From Bacteroidales bacterium (lineage in GTDB: Bacteria > Bacteroidota > Bacteroidia > Bacteroidales > WCHB1-69), in NCBI GenBank assembly GCA_024400835.1, contig JAKSMC010000012.1, forward strand, positions 1 through 64,000: a stretch of DNA of 64,000 bases, in the 5' to 3' direction. A model generated the notes under the pieces. It was not told the DNA's origin and ran no database searches. It saw only the letters and a list, made by a program, of their open reading frames with translations. The position numbers and the translations under genes were made by a program. How positions within the stretch are numbered: position 1 is the first letter of the stretch; each line of letters starts with the position of its first letter. This document shows, in pieces, positions 33,045 through 41,919 of this stretch.

Positions 33045-34232
33045 ATGAATACGTCAAGAAAACTCAAAGAAGACTTGTTTTACATTGGGGCCTCTGACAG
33101 AAGATTGGCTCTTTTTGAAAATATGATGCCCATTCCAAGAGGCGTGTCTTATAATTCATACGTCTTGTTGGACGACAAAACCGTGCTTTTGGACACGGCC
33201 GACAACTCCGTTGCCGCACAATTTTTAGAAAACCTCCAAAGCACCCTCAACGGCCGTGCGCTCGACTATATGGTCATTCACCACGTGGAGCCCGACCACT
33301 TGGCATTGGTAGAAGAGGTTATCGTGCGCCATCCGAACGTGACTGTTGTTTGCAGCGCGCAGGCTGCCAAGTTCATCCAGCAATTCTTTAACCTCAACAT
33401 CACGGACCAACTGCAAATTGTAAAAGAGGGCGACACGCTCTGCACAGGCAGCCACACCTTCACCTTTGTGGCTGCTCCGATGGTTCATTGGCCGGAAGTT
33501 CTTGTCTCCTACGAATCCGAATACAAGATTTTGTTCTCCGCCGACGCGTTCGGCACTTTCGGCGCATTGTGCGGCAACCTGTACGCTGACGAGGTCAACT
33601 TCGACCGCGACTGGCTGAAAGACGCCCGCCGCTATTATACTAATATTGTAGGCAAATACGGGCCGCAGGTACAGAACACACTGAAGAAGGCCGCCACGTT
33701 GGACATCGCGATGATTTGTCCGCTGCACGGTCCCATCTGGCGCGAGAACATCGGCTACTTCATCGACAAATACGACAAGTGGAGCAAATACGAGCCCGAA
33801 AGCGAATCCATTATGATTGTCTATGGTTCTCTTTACGGCCACACTGAATCCTCCGCCACCTACGTAGCCAACCAGCTGGCAGAGAAGGGTCACAAGGACA
33901 TCCGTATGTACGATGTTTCTGGCACACACGTCTCCTATATGGTATCTGACGCTTTCCGCTGCAGCCACATAATATTAGTGGCCCCAACTTACAACGGAGG
34001 ACTGTATCCGCCAATGGAAAACTTCCTGTTGGATTTGAAGGCACACAACTTGCAAAACCGCACCTTTGCCGTCATTGAAAACGGCACATGGGCACCGCAG
34101 GCCGCCAAGGAAATCCAAAAGATTTTAGACGAAATGAAAAACAACAAATTGATCGAACCCATCATCTCCATCAAATCTTCTATGAAAGAGGAACAGATCT
34201 CAGAAGTGCAGCAATTGATTGAGAATTTGTAA
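33045..34232 (+). CDS. A-type flavodiiron protein (FprA)
   Basis: O2- and/or NO-reducing flavoprotein that protects anaerobes, 395 aa. The N-terminal metallo-beta-lactamase-like domain has the diiron ligands HHVEPDHLALVEE (H-x-E-x-D-H) plus MVHWPEVLVSY and FSADAFGTFGA. The C-terminal flavodoxin-like domain (from about 250, IMIVYGSLYGHTESSATYVA) holds FMN. No rubredoxin domain is fused. It stands alone between repeat copy 1 and the ATPase gene. Confidence 0.95.
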   Translation: MNTSRKLKEDLFYIGASDRRLALFENMMPIPRGVSYNSYVLLDDKTVLLDTADNSVAAQFLENLQSTLNGRALDYMVIHHVEPDHLALVEEVIVRHPNVTVVCSAQAAKFIQQFFNLNITDQLQIVKEGDTLCTGSHTFTFVAAPMVHWPEVLVSYESEYKILFSADAFGTFGALCGNLYADEVNFDRDWLKDARRYYTNIVGKYGPQVQNTLKKAATLDIAMICPLHGPIWRENIGYFIDKYDKWSKYEPESESIMIVYGSLYGHTESSATYVANQLAEKGHKDIRMYDVSGTHVSYMVSDAFRCSHIILVAPTYNGGLYPPMENFLLDLKAHNLQNRTFAVIENGTWAPQAAKEIQKILDEMKNNKLIEPIISIKSSMKEEQISEVQQLIENL

Positions 34233-34262
34233 TTTGAGAACGCTGGAGTGATCACTTTTTTG

Positions 34263-34270
34263 TATTTTCG
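34263..34270 (+). promoter_or_regulatory. Probable -7 element of the AAA-ATPase gene
   Basis: TATTTTCG, one mismatch from TAnnTTTG, followed by CAGCC, 27 nt before the ATG. Confidence 0.5.
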
Positions 34271-34297
34271 CAGCCTGGATTCAAACGACATAAAACT

Positions 34298-35851
34298 ATG
34301 GGACAGAAACTACCAATCGGCATACAGAATTTTGAGGACCTGAGAAACAAAGGGTTCAAATATGTGGATAAGACAGCCCTTGTATATAAACTGGTGACAG
34401 AAGGCAAATACTACTTTCTATCGCGTCCTCGTCGTTTCGGAAAAAGCCTGCTACTCAGTACAATAGAAGCATATCTTCAAGGCAAGCGCGAATTGTTTGA
34501 CGGTCTCGCCATTTCAAAATTAGAAAGCGATTGGACCGAATATCCCATTCTGCACTTGGACTTGAACACGGAAACGTACAATACTCCAACAGCCCTTTTG
34601 GACAAATTGAGCACAACGCTCAGTTCATGGGAATCACAATATGGAAGTTGCGAATATGAAAAATCTTTGCCGACAAGATTTGAGGGCATCATCCGTCGGG
34701 CCTACGAGAAGACCGGCCGCCAGGTGGTGATTCTGGTTGATGAGTACGACAAACCGCTGCTACAGACCATCGGCAACACGGAGCTGCAGGATGCCTACCG
34801 CGCCACACTCAAGGGCTTCTACGGAGCGCTCAAATCTATGGACCGCTGCATCCGCTTTGCCTTCCTCACGGGCGTCACCAAGTTCGGCAAGGTCAGCGTA
34901 TTCAGCGACCTTAACAACCTGCGGGACATCTCTATGCTTGCCCAATATCACGACATTTGTGGCATCACCGAAGAGGAACTTCGCACGAATTTCGAGGTGG
35001 AGATCTCGGAACTTGCAGAAGCCCAAAATATGACCATCGATGAGGCCTACGCCGCACTTCGCGAAAATTATGACGGCTACCATTTCTGCAAAGAAAAACT
35101 GCCCGGCATATACAATCCTTTCAGTCTGCTCAATGCCTTTGCAAGTCGGACTATGGACTATTACTGGTTCGAGACCGGCACGCCGACCTACCTGATGGAA
35201 CTTCTCAAAATACATCATTACAACCTCGCCCGTATTGAGAAAGAGGAAGTCGTCAGTGATGTGCTCAACAGCGTGGATATCGCCTCCACCAACCCATTGC
35301 CCGTCATCTATCAGAGCGGCTACCTGACCATCAAAGGCTATGACAGCGACTTCGGTCTCTATCGGCTCGGGTTCCCAAACAAGGAGGTCAAGCAGGGCTT
35401 TGTTCGTTTCCTCATTCCGAGTTACACCAACGTCGATGCCGTAGGCTCCGTCTTCGAGATCAGCCGCTTTGTGCGCTCGTTGCGCGAGGGCGACATTGAG
35501 GGCTTTATGGAGCGCCTGCAGTCGTTCCTCAGCGCCTGTCCCTATGAGCTCGAGCCCGAACAGGAACGCCACTTCCAGAGCGTGATGTTTATACTCACCG
35601 CCCTGTGCGGCTACCACGTGCAAATTGAGGAACACACAAACAAGGGCCGTATGGACATGACCGTGCAGACCAAGGACTATGTCTATATCTTCGAGTTCAA
35701 GTTCAACAAATCGGCGGAAGAAGCCCTCGCTCAAATTGACGAGAAGGGCTATGCCGAACGTTTCCAAAACGACGAACGTACCCTGATGAAAATAGGTGTG
35801 AATTACAGCACGGCGGAGAGGAACATCAATGAGTGGGAAATCAAACGGTGA
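34298..35851 (+). CDS. AAA-ATPase-like protein with C-terminal PD-(D/E)XK nuclease domain
   Basis: Protein of 517 aa. N-terminal AAA-ATPase_like domain (PF09820 type): LPIGIQNFEDLRNKGFKYVDKT, Walker A-like FLSRPRRFGKSLLLST, Walker B-like VILVDEYDKPLL, FLTGVTKFGKVSVFSDLNNL. C-terminal nuclease-like domain (PF08011 type): GRMDMTVQTKDYVYIFEFKFNKSAEEAL with the D...ExK core. These genes occur in many variable copies in gut and environmental Bacteroidota. Their biological role is unknown; defence or mobile-DNA functions have been suggested. It lies between two direct repeats, which fits a mobile or recombining cassette. Confidence 0.9.
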   Translation: MGQKLPIGIQNFEDLRNKGFKYVDKTALVYKLVTEGKYYFLSRPRRFGKSLLLSTIEAYLQGKRELFDGLAISKLESDWTEYPILHLDLNTETYNTPTALLDKLSTTLSSWESQYGSCEYEKSLPTRFEGIIRRAYEKTGRQVVILVDEYDKPLLQTIGNTELQDAYRATLKGFYGALKSMDRCIRFAFLTGVTKFGKVSVFSDLNNLRDISMLAQYHDICGITEEELRTNFEVEISELAEAQNMTIDEAYAALRENYDGYHFCKEKLPGIYNPFSLLNAFASRTMDYYWFETGTPTYLMELLKIHHYNLARIEKEEVVSDVLNSVDIASTNPLPVIYQSGYLTIKGYDSDFGLYRLGFPNKEVKQGFVRFLIPSYTNVDAVGSVFEISRFVRSLREGDIEGFMERLQSFLSACPYELEPEQERHFQSVMFILTALCGYHVQIEEHTNKGRMDMTVQTKDYVYIFEFKFNKSAEEALAQIDEKGYAERFQNDERTLMKIGVNYSTAERNINEWEIKR

Positions 35852-35853
35852 TC

Positions 35854-35912
35854 GTAGGGACGCGATTCATCGCGTCCGCCAATTGGTTTCAAGTTTCAAG
35901 TTTCAAGTTTCA
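35854..35912 (+). repeat. Composite dispersed repeat, copy 2
   Basis: GTAGGGACGC...GCGTCCG at 35854-35878, a short spacer, then three perfect TTTCAAG units at 35887-35907 and a partial fourth. Same orientation and order as copy 1. Confidence 0.8.
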
Positions 35913-35996
35913 GATATAGCCACTACAGATACTTTGAGTCGTGCTAGAGGGCAATATGTTTTAAGTTTAAATTTGTCCAACTCTAATGCTTTGCAA

Positions 35997-36710
35997 ATGA
36001 AAACAATACTTGAATTATTAGAGTCATCCTCTCCCAACGATAACTCAAAAGGGTTTCATAAACTTCGTAAAAAACAATTTATACGAAATCCCGAATTGAA
36101 AATCATTTTGCAAAATAAGAATCGTCAGTTGGTTGGAGATTTCCTATTAAATTACAAATACTTCACCTCAAATAATATATCCGCAATACATCAATTTATT
36201 CTTCAAAACTTATCAAATACGGATAAATTATTTGTTTCTGATCTAATAGATTTTGCGATCGATTATCAGTTGCCAATACCCGTTCGCCAATGTTATTGCC
36301 TACTTGAACGTTTTGGGGATGATGACGATTACCCTCAAATATCATTCTTGAATTACTTACTGGTAAACAAGCCCGCAGTTGACTGTAAAAAATTAGAACG
36401 TCTGCTTAATAACATAATTGACAACAAACGCCATAGCATATATGCTCAATTAAGAGCTTCTATCCTTCTATATGAACTCAATCAAAAGAAACGATACGTT
36501 TTCAATGTGATAGCATACACACAAATTGACGATGCCTGTAAAATTCTTTTAGACAATATTTTATCAAACATTCAAGAAACTAAAATTCATCGTGCGTACG
36601 GTTCTATTTTAAATCAAATCTCAAAAGACAGACTAACCCTTATTTATCCCATTAGCAATTGTGGATTAAGTCCAAAGCAGAGTTCATTAATATTAAATTC
36701 TTATAAATAA
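35997..36710 (+). CDS. Orphan AT-rich hypothetical protein
   Basis: I do not recognise this protein. From the ATG at 35997 it has 237 aa, mostly helical, rich in Asn, Ile, Leu and Lys, with leucine-rich helices (IHQFILQNLSNTDKLFVSDL, LERLLNNIIDNK) that could form a HEAT-like solenoid. There is no signal peptide or membrane helix. Codon and base use are much more AT-rich than in neighbouring genes, which suggests recent transfer. The reading frame extends upstream to 35829 through the repeat, but that part encodes only repeat sequence, so the ATG at 35997 is more credible. Confidence 0.6.
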   Translation: MKTILELLESSSPNDNSKGFHKLRKKQFIRNPELKIILQNKNRQLVGDFLLNYKYFTSNNISAIHQFILQNLSNTDKLFVSDLIDFAIDYQLPIPVRQCYCLLERFGDDDDYPQISFLNYLLVNKPAVDCKKLERLLNNIIDNKRHSIYAQLRASILLYELNQKKRYVFNVIAYTQIDDACKILLDNILSNIQETKIHRAYGSILNQISKDRLTLIYPISNCGLSPKQSSLILNSYK

Positions 36711-36728
36711 CAACCTATAGGGATTCCC

Positions 36729-36824
36729 ATGCCGTCATCGAAACTAAACAAACGGAAATTCAAAAAACTTATAGAGTCAAAAGGCATTCGTGCCAATTGG
36801 GGTATCTTTGAGTACGATTCTTAA
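36729..36824 (+). CDS. Short ORF (31 codons), possible fragment
   Basis: ATG at 36729 to TAA at 36822-36824, encoding a basic peptide (MPSSKLNKRKFKKLIESKGI...). It follows the orphan gene by 18 nt and shares its low GC. It may be a small partner gene or the truncated end of a lost gene. Confidence 0.25.
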   Translation: MPSSKLNKRKFKKLIESKGIRANWGIFEYDS

Positions 36825-36872
36825 AATTTTAAAAACACTTCCTTCATAATCCTTACCAAAGGAATTTTAGTG

Positions 36873-36880
36873 TATTTTTG
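36873..36880 (+). promoter_or_regulatory. -7 promoter element of the NfnAB-type gene
   Basis: TATTTTTG followed by CGCC, 23 nt before the ATG. Confidence 0.74.
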
Positions 36881-36903
36881 CGCCTCACTATTCAAAAGCC
36901 TAT

Positions 36904-39156
36904 ATGTATAAGATTATCAAGAAAGAAGAACTTGGACAGGACACCTACCTCCTTGAAGTGGAAGCGCCCAACATTGCCCAAGCCGCCCTTCCCGGCCAGT
37001 TCGTCATCGTCAAACTTGACGACAAAGCAGAACGTATTCCGTTGACCATCAGCGATGCGGATTTAACCCTTGGCACCATCACGCTCGTGATTAAGACCAT
37101 CGGTCATTCTACCAAAAGAATGCTGACCCTCAACGAGGGAGAATCTTTCCGCGACATCGTCGGGCCATTGGGACAGCCCTCCGCCTTCATTCACCGACCT
37201 ATGGAAACGCTGCGCACGCAACGCTACTGCTTCATTGCCGGCGGCGTGGGCATCGCGCCCATCTACCCGCTTGTGAAATGGATGCACGCGCACGGCCTCG
37301 AATGCGACGTCATCGTGGGCGCACGCACCCAGTCACTGCTCTTCTATCTTGACAAACTCGGCGCCGTGACCAACAACCTCTACATCGCCACCGACGACGG
37401 CACAATGGGCGAAAAAGGCAACGTCAACACCGTGTTGGAACGCTTGGTGAAGGAAGAAGGCAAACATTACGACGAAATCACGGCCATCGGCCCGATGATT
37501 ATGATGAAGTTCGTGGCAATGAAAGCCGCCGAGCTCGACATCCCGTGCGTCGTCAGTCTGAACGCCCTGATGGTGGATGGCACAGGAATGTGCGGTGCCT
37601 GCCGCGTGACCGTCAACGGCCAGACGCGCTTCACCTGCGTGGATGGTCCGGAGTTCAACGCCGCACACATCGACTTTGACGAATGCATGAAACGCCAGGC
37701 TATGTACGACCATATCGAGGAACGCAAACAGAAAGATTCGTGCGAATGTATGACGGCTGCCGAAAAGGCATTCACGCACGACGGCAAAAGCCGCGTTCCT
37801 GTCAGAGAGCAGCCGGCCGAAGTTCGCAAGAATAATTTCGACGAGGTCTGCTTAGGTTACAACGCACAAGAGGCTATGGCAGAAGCCAAGCGCTGCCTCA
37901 ACTGCAAAAAGCCGCAATGCGTCACGGGTTGTCCCGTTCAAATCAACATACCCGCCTTCATCCACGAAGTGGCAGAAGGCAACTTTGCCGAAGCCGCCCG
38001 CATCATCAGCGAGGATTCCGCACTGCCCGCCGTCTGCGGACGCGTGTGCCCGCAGGAAATCCAATGCGAAGGCAAGTGCGTGCTCGGCAAGAAAGGCGAG
38101 CCTATCGCCATTGGCAAACTGGAGCGTTTTGTGGGCGACTGGTCCCGCGAGAACAACTGGTCGGCCAGCCAAACAGCCGCTGACAACGGACGCAAAGTCG
38201 CCGTCATCGGCAGCGGTCCGTCCAGCCTCACCTGCGCCAAAGAGCTGCGCATGAAAGGTTACGACGTTACTGTTTTCGAGGCGCTGCACGAATTTGGCGG
38301 CGTGCTTGTCTATGGCATCCCGTCCTTCCGTCTGCCCAAAGAGACCGTAGTCAGACACGAGGTCGAAAATGTACGTAAGCTCGGCGTGCATTTTGAAAGC
38401 GACGTGGTCATCGGGCGCACTCTCAAAGTTGAGGAATTAATGACAAACGGAGGTTTCGACGCCGTCTATCTGGGCACTGGCGCAGGCTTCCCGAACTTTA
38501 TGAATATAGAAGGTGAGAACCTCTGCGGCGTAGTTTCCGCCAACGAATTCCTCACCCGCAACAATTTGCTGTTTGCCTACAAAGAGGGTTTTGAAACTCC
38601 GAATTTCGTAGGCAAGAAAGTCGCTGTTGTCGGCGGCGGCAACGTCGCTATGGACGCAGCGCGCACGGCAGTGCGTTTGGGCGCTGAAGTACACATCGTC
38701 TATCGCCGTTCCGAAGAGGAACTGCCCGCCCGCGCTGAAGAAGTTCATCACGCCAAAGAAGAAGGCGTCATCTTCAATCTGCTCTGCAATCCCGTGCGAA
38801 TCCTCGGCAACGAGCAAGGCTGGGTAAGCGGTATGGAGTGCATCCGTATGGAGTTGGGCGAGCCAGACGCTTCCGGCAGACGCCGTCCCGTGGCCATCAA
38901 CGGCTCTGAATTCACGTTGGACGTGGATATGGTCGTGATGTCCATCGGCACGTCACCAAATCCGCTGATTGCCTCTACCACCGATGGGTTGGACATCAAC
39001 CGCCACGGCTGCATTGTGGCCGATGAGGAAGGTCGCACCTCCCGTCAGGGCATTTTCGCTGGCGGCGACATCGTAACCGGCGCAGCCACCGTCATCCTCG
39101 CCATGGGCGCAGGGAAGAGAGCAGCAAAAGCCATCGACGAATATCTGATGAAATAA
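36904..39156 (+). CDS. Fused NfnA/NfnB-type ferredoxin:NADP+ transhydrogenase / sulfide dehydrogenase
   Basis: Two-part protein of 750 aa. Residues about 1-280 form a PyrK/NfnA-like FAD- and NAD-binding module: LPGQFVIVKLDD, RIPLTISDA, FIAGGVGIAPIYPL, and the [2Fe-2S] segment MCGACRVTVNGQTRFTCVDG. Residues about 300-750 form a GltD/NfnB-like module: 4Fe-4S motifs CLNCKKPQCVTGCPV and CGRVCPQEIQCEGKC, FAD site IGSGPSSLTCAKEL, and NADPH site GGGNVAMDAARTAVRLG. Such enzymes bifurcate electrons between NADPH, NADH and ferredoxin, or act as SudAB. It is often mis-annotated as glutamate synthase small chain plus dihydroorotate dehydrogenase subunit. Next gene after 3 nt is an FAD oxidoreductase. Confidence 0.92.
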   Translation: MYKIIKKEELGQDTYLLEVEAPNIAQAALPGQFVIVKLDDKAERIPLTISDADLTLGTITLVIKTIGHSTKRMLTLNEGESFRDIVGPLGQPSAFIHRPMETLRTQRYCFIAGGVGIAPIYPLVKWMHAHGLECDVIVGARTQSLLFYLDKLGAVTNNLYIATDDGTMGEKGNVNTVLERLVKEEGKHYDEITAIGPMIMMKFVAMKAAELDIPCVVSLNALMVDGTGMCGACRVTVNGQTRFTCVDGPEFNAAHIDFDECMKRQAMYDHIEERKQKDSCECMTAAEKAFTHDGKSRVPVREQPAEVRKNNFDEVCLGYNAQEAMAEAKRCLNCKKPQCVTGCPVQINIPAFIHEVAEGNFAEAARIISEDSALPAVCGRVCPQEIQCEGKCVLGKKGEPIAIGKLERFVGDWSRENNWSASQTAADNGRKVAVIGSGPSSLTCAKELRMKGYDVTVFEALHEFGGVLVYGIPSFRLPKETVVRHEVENVRKLGVHFESDVVIGRTLKVEELMTNGGFDAVYLGTGAGFPNFMNIEGENLCGVVSANEFLTRNNLLFAYKEGFETPNFVGKKVAVVGGGNVAMDAARTAVRLGAEVHIVYRRSEEELPARAEEVHHAKEEGVIFNLLCNPVRILGNEQGWVSGMECIRMELGEPDASGRRRPVAINGSEFTLDVDMVVMSIGTSPNPLIASTTDGLDINRHGCIVADEEGRTSRQGIFAGGDIVTGAATVILAMGAGKRAAKAIDEYLMK

Positions 39157-39159
39157 TCT

Positions 39160-40710
39160 ATGCGGTTCAAATTTTCCAACATCCGAATCCCAGTCTGCGC
39201 CAACCCGAACGTAAAGAATCAGGTTTGCCGGCAATACCATATTGATGGCAAAGACCTTCACGACTTCAAAATCCTGCGTCAAGCGGTAGATGCCCGCAAG
39301 AAAAACAACGTCATCTTCGATTTCCAAGTGGCCGTAACCCTGCCAGACCGTTATCAGCATCTGCTCAAAGAAGCGGGAGTTTCAGAATGCAAACCCGAGC
39401 CCGAGATTTCCTATCCTGAATGGAAGGGCACACTCCGCCCAATCGTTGTCGGATTCGGTCCTTCCGGAATGTTTGCCGCCCTCTACTTAGCACGCTGCAA
39501 AGCCAATCCCATCATCATCGAACGCGGCGAAAAAATCGAAGACCGCAAGCGTTCCGTAAACGAGTTCCTGTACACCAAAATACTCAAGCCGAATTCCAAT
39601 GTGCAGTTTGGCGAAGGCGGCGCGGGCACGTTTTCCGACGGCAAACTCAACACCAACGTACACAGCGAGTATAACCAGTTTGTGTTGGACGAGTTCTACA
39701 AGCACGGCGCCAGCGAAGACGTTACCTATATGCAGAACCCGCACGTGGGCACCGATTATTTGGAAAAAGTTGTCCGCAACATCCGTCTTGAAATCGAGTC
39801 TTTAGGCGGCGAGTTCTATTTCAACACAACGTTCACAGACTTTGAACAAAAAGGCAATGCCCTGCGTATCAGCTGCCACAATGGAAAGACTTTCACTACG
39901 GAGCATCTGTTATTGGGATTAGGGCATTCTGCCCGCGACACCATCAAGCAACTATTCGCACGCGGGCTTAAGATGGAACCGAAACCATTTTCCATGGGCG
40001 TGCGCATCGAGCATCAACAGAACCGCATCAACTGGATGCAGTACGGACAAGCAGCCAAGATACTGCCACCGGCTTCATACAAAGGCGTTGTACACCTCAA
40101 AGAGCGCAGCGTCTATACATTCTGTATGTGCCCCGGCGGCACCGTGATGGCCTCCACCAGCGAGCCTAACACCATCGTCACCAACGGGATGAGCGAGCAC
40201 AAGCGCGACAAAGCCAACGCCAACAGCGCGCTTCTGGTCAATGTGACTCCCGAAGACTTTTATCGTGAGAGTCCGTTGGACGGTTTGGACTATCAGGAAA
40301 AATATGAAAAGATGGCCTTCGAGGTGGCGGGAGACTATCGCGCTCCCGGCAACTTGGTGGGTGAGTTCCTACAAGGAAATATCGCCAAGATGTACCGCAG
40401 CGTGAAGCCCTCCTATCCTCACGGACTCGTCTATTGCGACTTTGAGCGGTGTCTGCCCAAGTATGTAGTGGATTCCTTGCGAGAAGCCCTGCCTCTCTTC
40501 GGTAAAAAGATGCGCGGTTTTGACGATCCCGATGCCGTCCTGACGGGCATTGAGACTCGTTCATCCTCTCCCGTGCGCATTGTGCGCAACGAAGACCGTC
40601 AGTGCGACATCCCCGGCATCTACCCGATGGGCGAGGGCGCGGGATATGCAGGCGGCATTATGAGCGCCGCCATCGACGGGCTCAAGACTGCGATGGAAAT
40701 CATATATTGA
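39160..40710 (+). CDS. FAD-dependent oxidoreductase (COG2509 type)
   Basis: Flavoprotein of 516 aa. The N-terminal domain (about 1-85) is small and mixed alpha/beta. The FAD fold starts at RPIVVGFGPSGMFAALYLAR with the dinucleotide motif GxGxxG, followed by ERGEKIEDRKRSV, FGEGGAGTFSDGKL, LLLGLGHSARDT, CPGGTVMAS and the C-terminal PMGEGAGYAGGIMSAAIDG. The family is widespread in anaerobes; no substrate is established. It is co-transcribed with the NfnAB-type gene. Confidence 0.88.
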   Translation: MRFKFSNIRIPVCANPNVKNQVCRQYHIDGKDLHDFKILRQAVDARKKNNVIFDFQVAVTLPDRYQHLLKEAGVSECKPEPEISYPEWKGTLRPIVVGFGPSGMFAALYLARCKANPIIIERGEKIEDRKRSVNEFLYTKILKPNSNVQFGEGGAGTFSDGKLNTNVHSEYNQFVLDEFYKHGASEDVTYMQNPHVGTDYLEKVVRNIRLEIESLGGEFYFNTTFTDFEQKGNALRISCHNGKTFTTEHLLLGLGHSARDTIKQLFARGLKMEPKPFSMGVRIEHQQNRINWMQYGQAAKILPPASYKGVVHLKERSVYTFCMCPGGTVMASTSEPNTIVTNGMSEHKRDKANANSALLVNVTPEDFYRESPLDGLDYQEKYEKMAFEVAGDYRAPGNLVGEFLQGNIAKMYRSVKPSYPHGLVYCDFERCLPKYVVDSLREALPLFGKKMRGFDDPDAVLTGIETRSSSPVRIVRNEDRQCDIPGIYPMGEGAGYAGGIMSAAIDGLKTAMEIIY

Positions 40711-40794
40711 TATCTTTCAACTGGCAAACTTTTTTTGTTATACACACTTCCACAAAAAGTCCCTTTCTCAGGTAAATCTATCACTAGAAAAGTG

Positions 40795-40802
40795 TATCTT
40801 TG
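40795..40802 (+). promoter_or_regulatory. -7 promoter element of azlCD
   Basis: TATCTTTG, 30 nt before the azlC ATG. Confidence 0.74.
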
Positions 40803-40832
40803 CAACCTCAAACAAAGAAAGTTTAACTATTT

Positions 40833-41582
40833 ATGAATGAATTTGTTAGGGGTATTAAGAAGGGCTTTCCTATCTGCTTAGGATACATTCCCGTTTCCTT
40901 TACCTTCGGACTGATTGCCGTGAAAATGGGGTTCAATCCGTTGGAAGCCACCCTTATATCCTTGACTAATATGGCTTCAGCCGGACAGTTCGCGGGCATA
41001 CGTCTTATCGAGGGAGGAGCTCCTTACATCGAGTTAGTGGTCACCACTTTCGTCATCAACCTACGATACATGCTGATGTCGCTGTCATTGTCACAGAAAG
41101 TCGAATCGGACATCCCGTTCTACAAACGCGCCGTTATGGCCTTCTGTATCACAGACGAAGTGTTCGCACTGGCAGCTTTGGAAAAGGGAGACGTTAAGTT
41201 CCCATTTTTCGGAGGTCTGATGAGCACCCCGATAATAGGTTGGACATTAGGCACATTTCTCGGCGCCATCGCCTCAAGCCTGCTGCCACCTATGTTGCAA
41301 GGTTGCTTCGGCATAGCCCTGTACTGTATGTTCATAGCCATCATCATCCCGCCGGCTCGAAAAGGCCGCAAGGTAGCTATTGCAGTCATCGTATCGGCAC
41401 TCTTCTCCTGCCTTTTCAAATATGTGCCTGCTCTGAGTTTCATCTCCAAGAGCGGCGGTGGCGGTTGGGCCATCATCATTTCCGCCATTTTAGGTGCCGC
41501 TCTCTGCGCATCCATCAAGGAAATCAAACGTACACTCAAGAAAAAAAGATTAACTTTAGTGAAAGGAGATTCCCATGTGTAG
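40833..41582 (+). CDS. azlC: AzlC-family branched-chain amino acid exporter, large subunit
   Basis: Integral membrane protein of 249 aa with about seven helices. N-terminal FVRGIKKGFPICLGYIPVSFTFGLIA, then LTNMASAGQFAGIRLI and FVINLRYMLMSLSLS, are AzlC hallmarks. With AzlD it exports branched-chain amino acids (YgaZH in E. coli). It overlaps azlD by 8 nt. Confidence 0.93.
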   Translation: MNEFVRGIKKGFPICLGYIPVSFTFGLIAVKMGFNPLEATLISLTNMASAGQFAGIRLIEGGAPYIELVVTTFVINLRYMLMSLSLSQKVESDIPFYKRAVMAFCITDEVFALAALEKGDVKFPFFGGLMSTPIIGWTLGTFLGAIASSLLPPMLQGCFGIALYCMFIAIIIPPARKGRKVAIAVIVSALFSCLFKYVPALSFISKSGGGGWAIIISAILGAALCASIKEIKRTLKKKRLTLVKGDSHV

Positions 41583-41919
41583 TATGCAGCATATCGCCAT
41601 AGCCATGGTCATCATGGCACTGACCACCTACCTCATCCGCGTCATTCCCATCGGATTCGTCCGTAAGAAACTTGAGAACGAATGGATTCAGGACTTCGTG
41701 TTCTATATTCCTTTCTGCGTGCTCTCAGCAATGACATTCCCCGATGTCTTCTATTCAACCACACCGGCAGGCGCAACATCTCCGCACTTCCTTTCCGCCT
41801 CCATCGCCACTATGGTGGCACTGGTACTGGCCTGGAAAGACAAAGGCTTGGTGCAAGTGGCCCTTGTGGCTGTCTTTGTAGCTGTGCTCGTGGAACTGCT
41901 CGCTCCCCTGATGTTTTAG
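41575..41919 (+). CDS. azlD: AzlD-family exporter small subunit
   Basis: Membrane protein of 114 aa with about four helices: MVIMALTTYLIRVIPIGFV near the N-terminus and FVFYIPFCVLSAMTFPDVFY are typical of AzlD. It overlaps azlC and has an AAAGGAG Shine-Dalgarno-like site at 41562-41568 within the azlC end, so translation is coupled or re-initiated. Confidence 0.92.
   Translation: MCSMQHIAIAMVIMALTTYLIRVIPIGFVRKKLENEWIQDFVFYIPFCVLSAMTFPDVFYSTTPAGATSPHFLSASIATMVALVLAWKDKGLVQVALVAVFVAVLVELLAPLMF

Noticed and set aside
34760-35767. 335-codon open frame antisense to the AAA-ATPase gene
   Set aside because: The sense gene has clear ATPase and nuclease motifs; the antisense product has none.
35887-35907. 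TTTCAAG tandem units as a CRISPR or regulatory array
   Set aside because: Units are 7 bp without spacers and no cas genes are near.
35829-35996. N-terminal extension of the orphan protein
   Set aside because: The extension is encoded by the dispersed repeat, including the TTTCAAG units, so the ATG at 35997 is preferred.
36904-39156. Glutamate synthase small subunit plus dihydroorotate dehydrogenase subunit
   Set aside because: No glutamate synthase large subunit or pyrD is adjacent; the combined domain order is that of NfnAB/SudAB.
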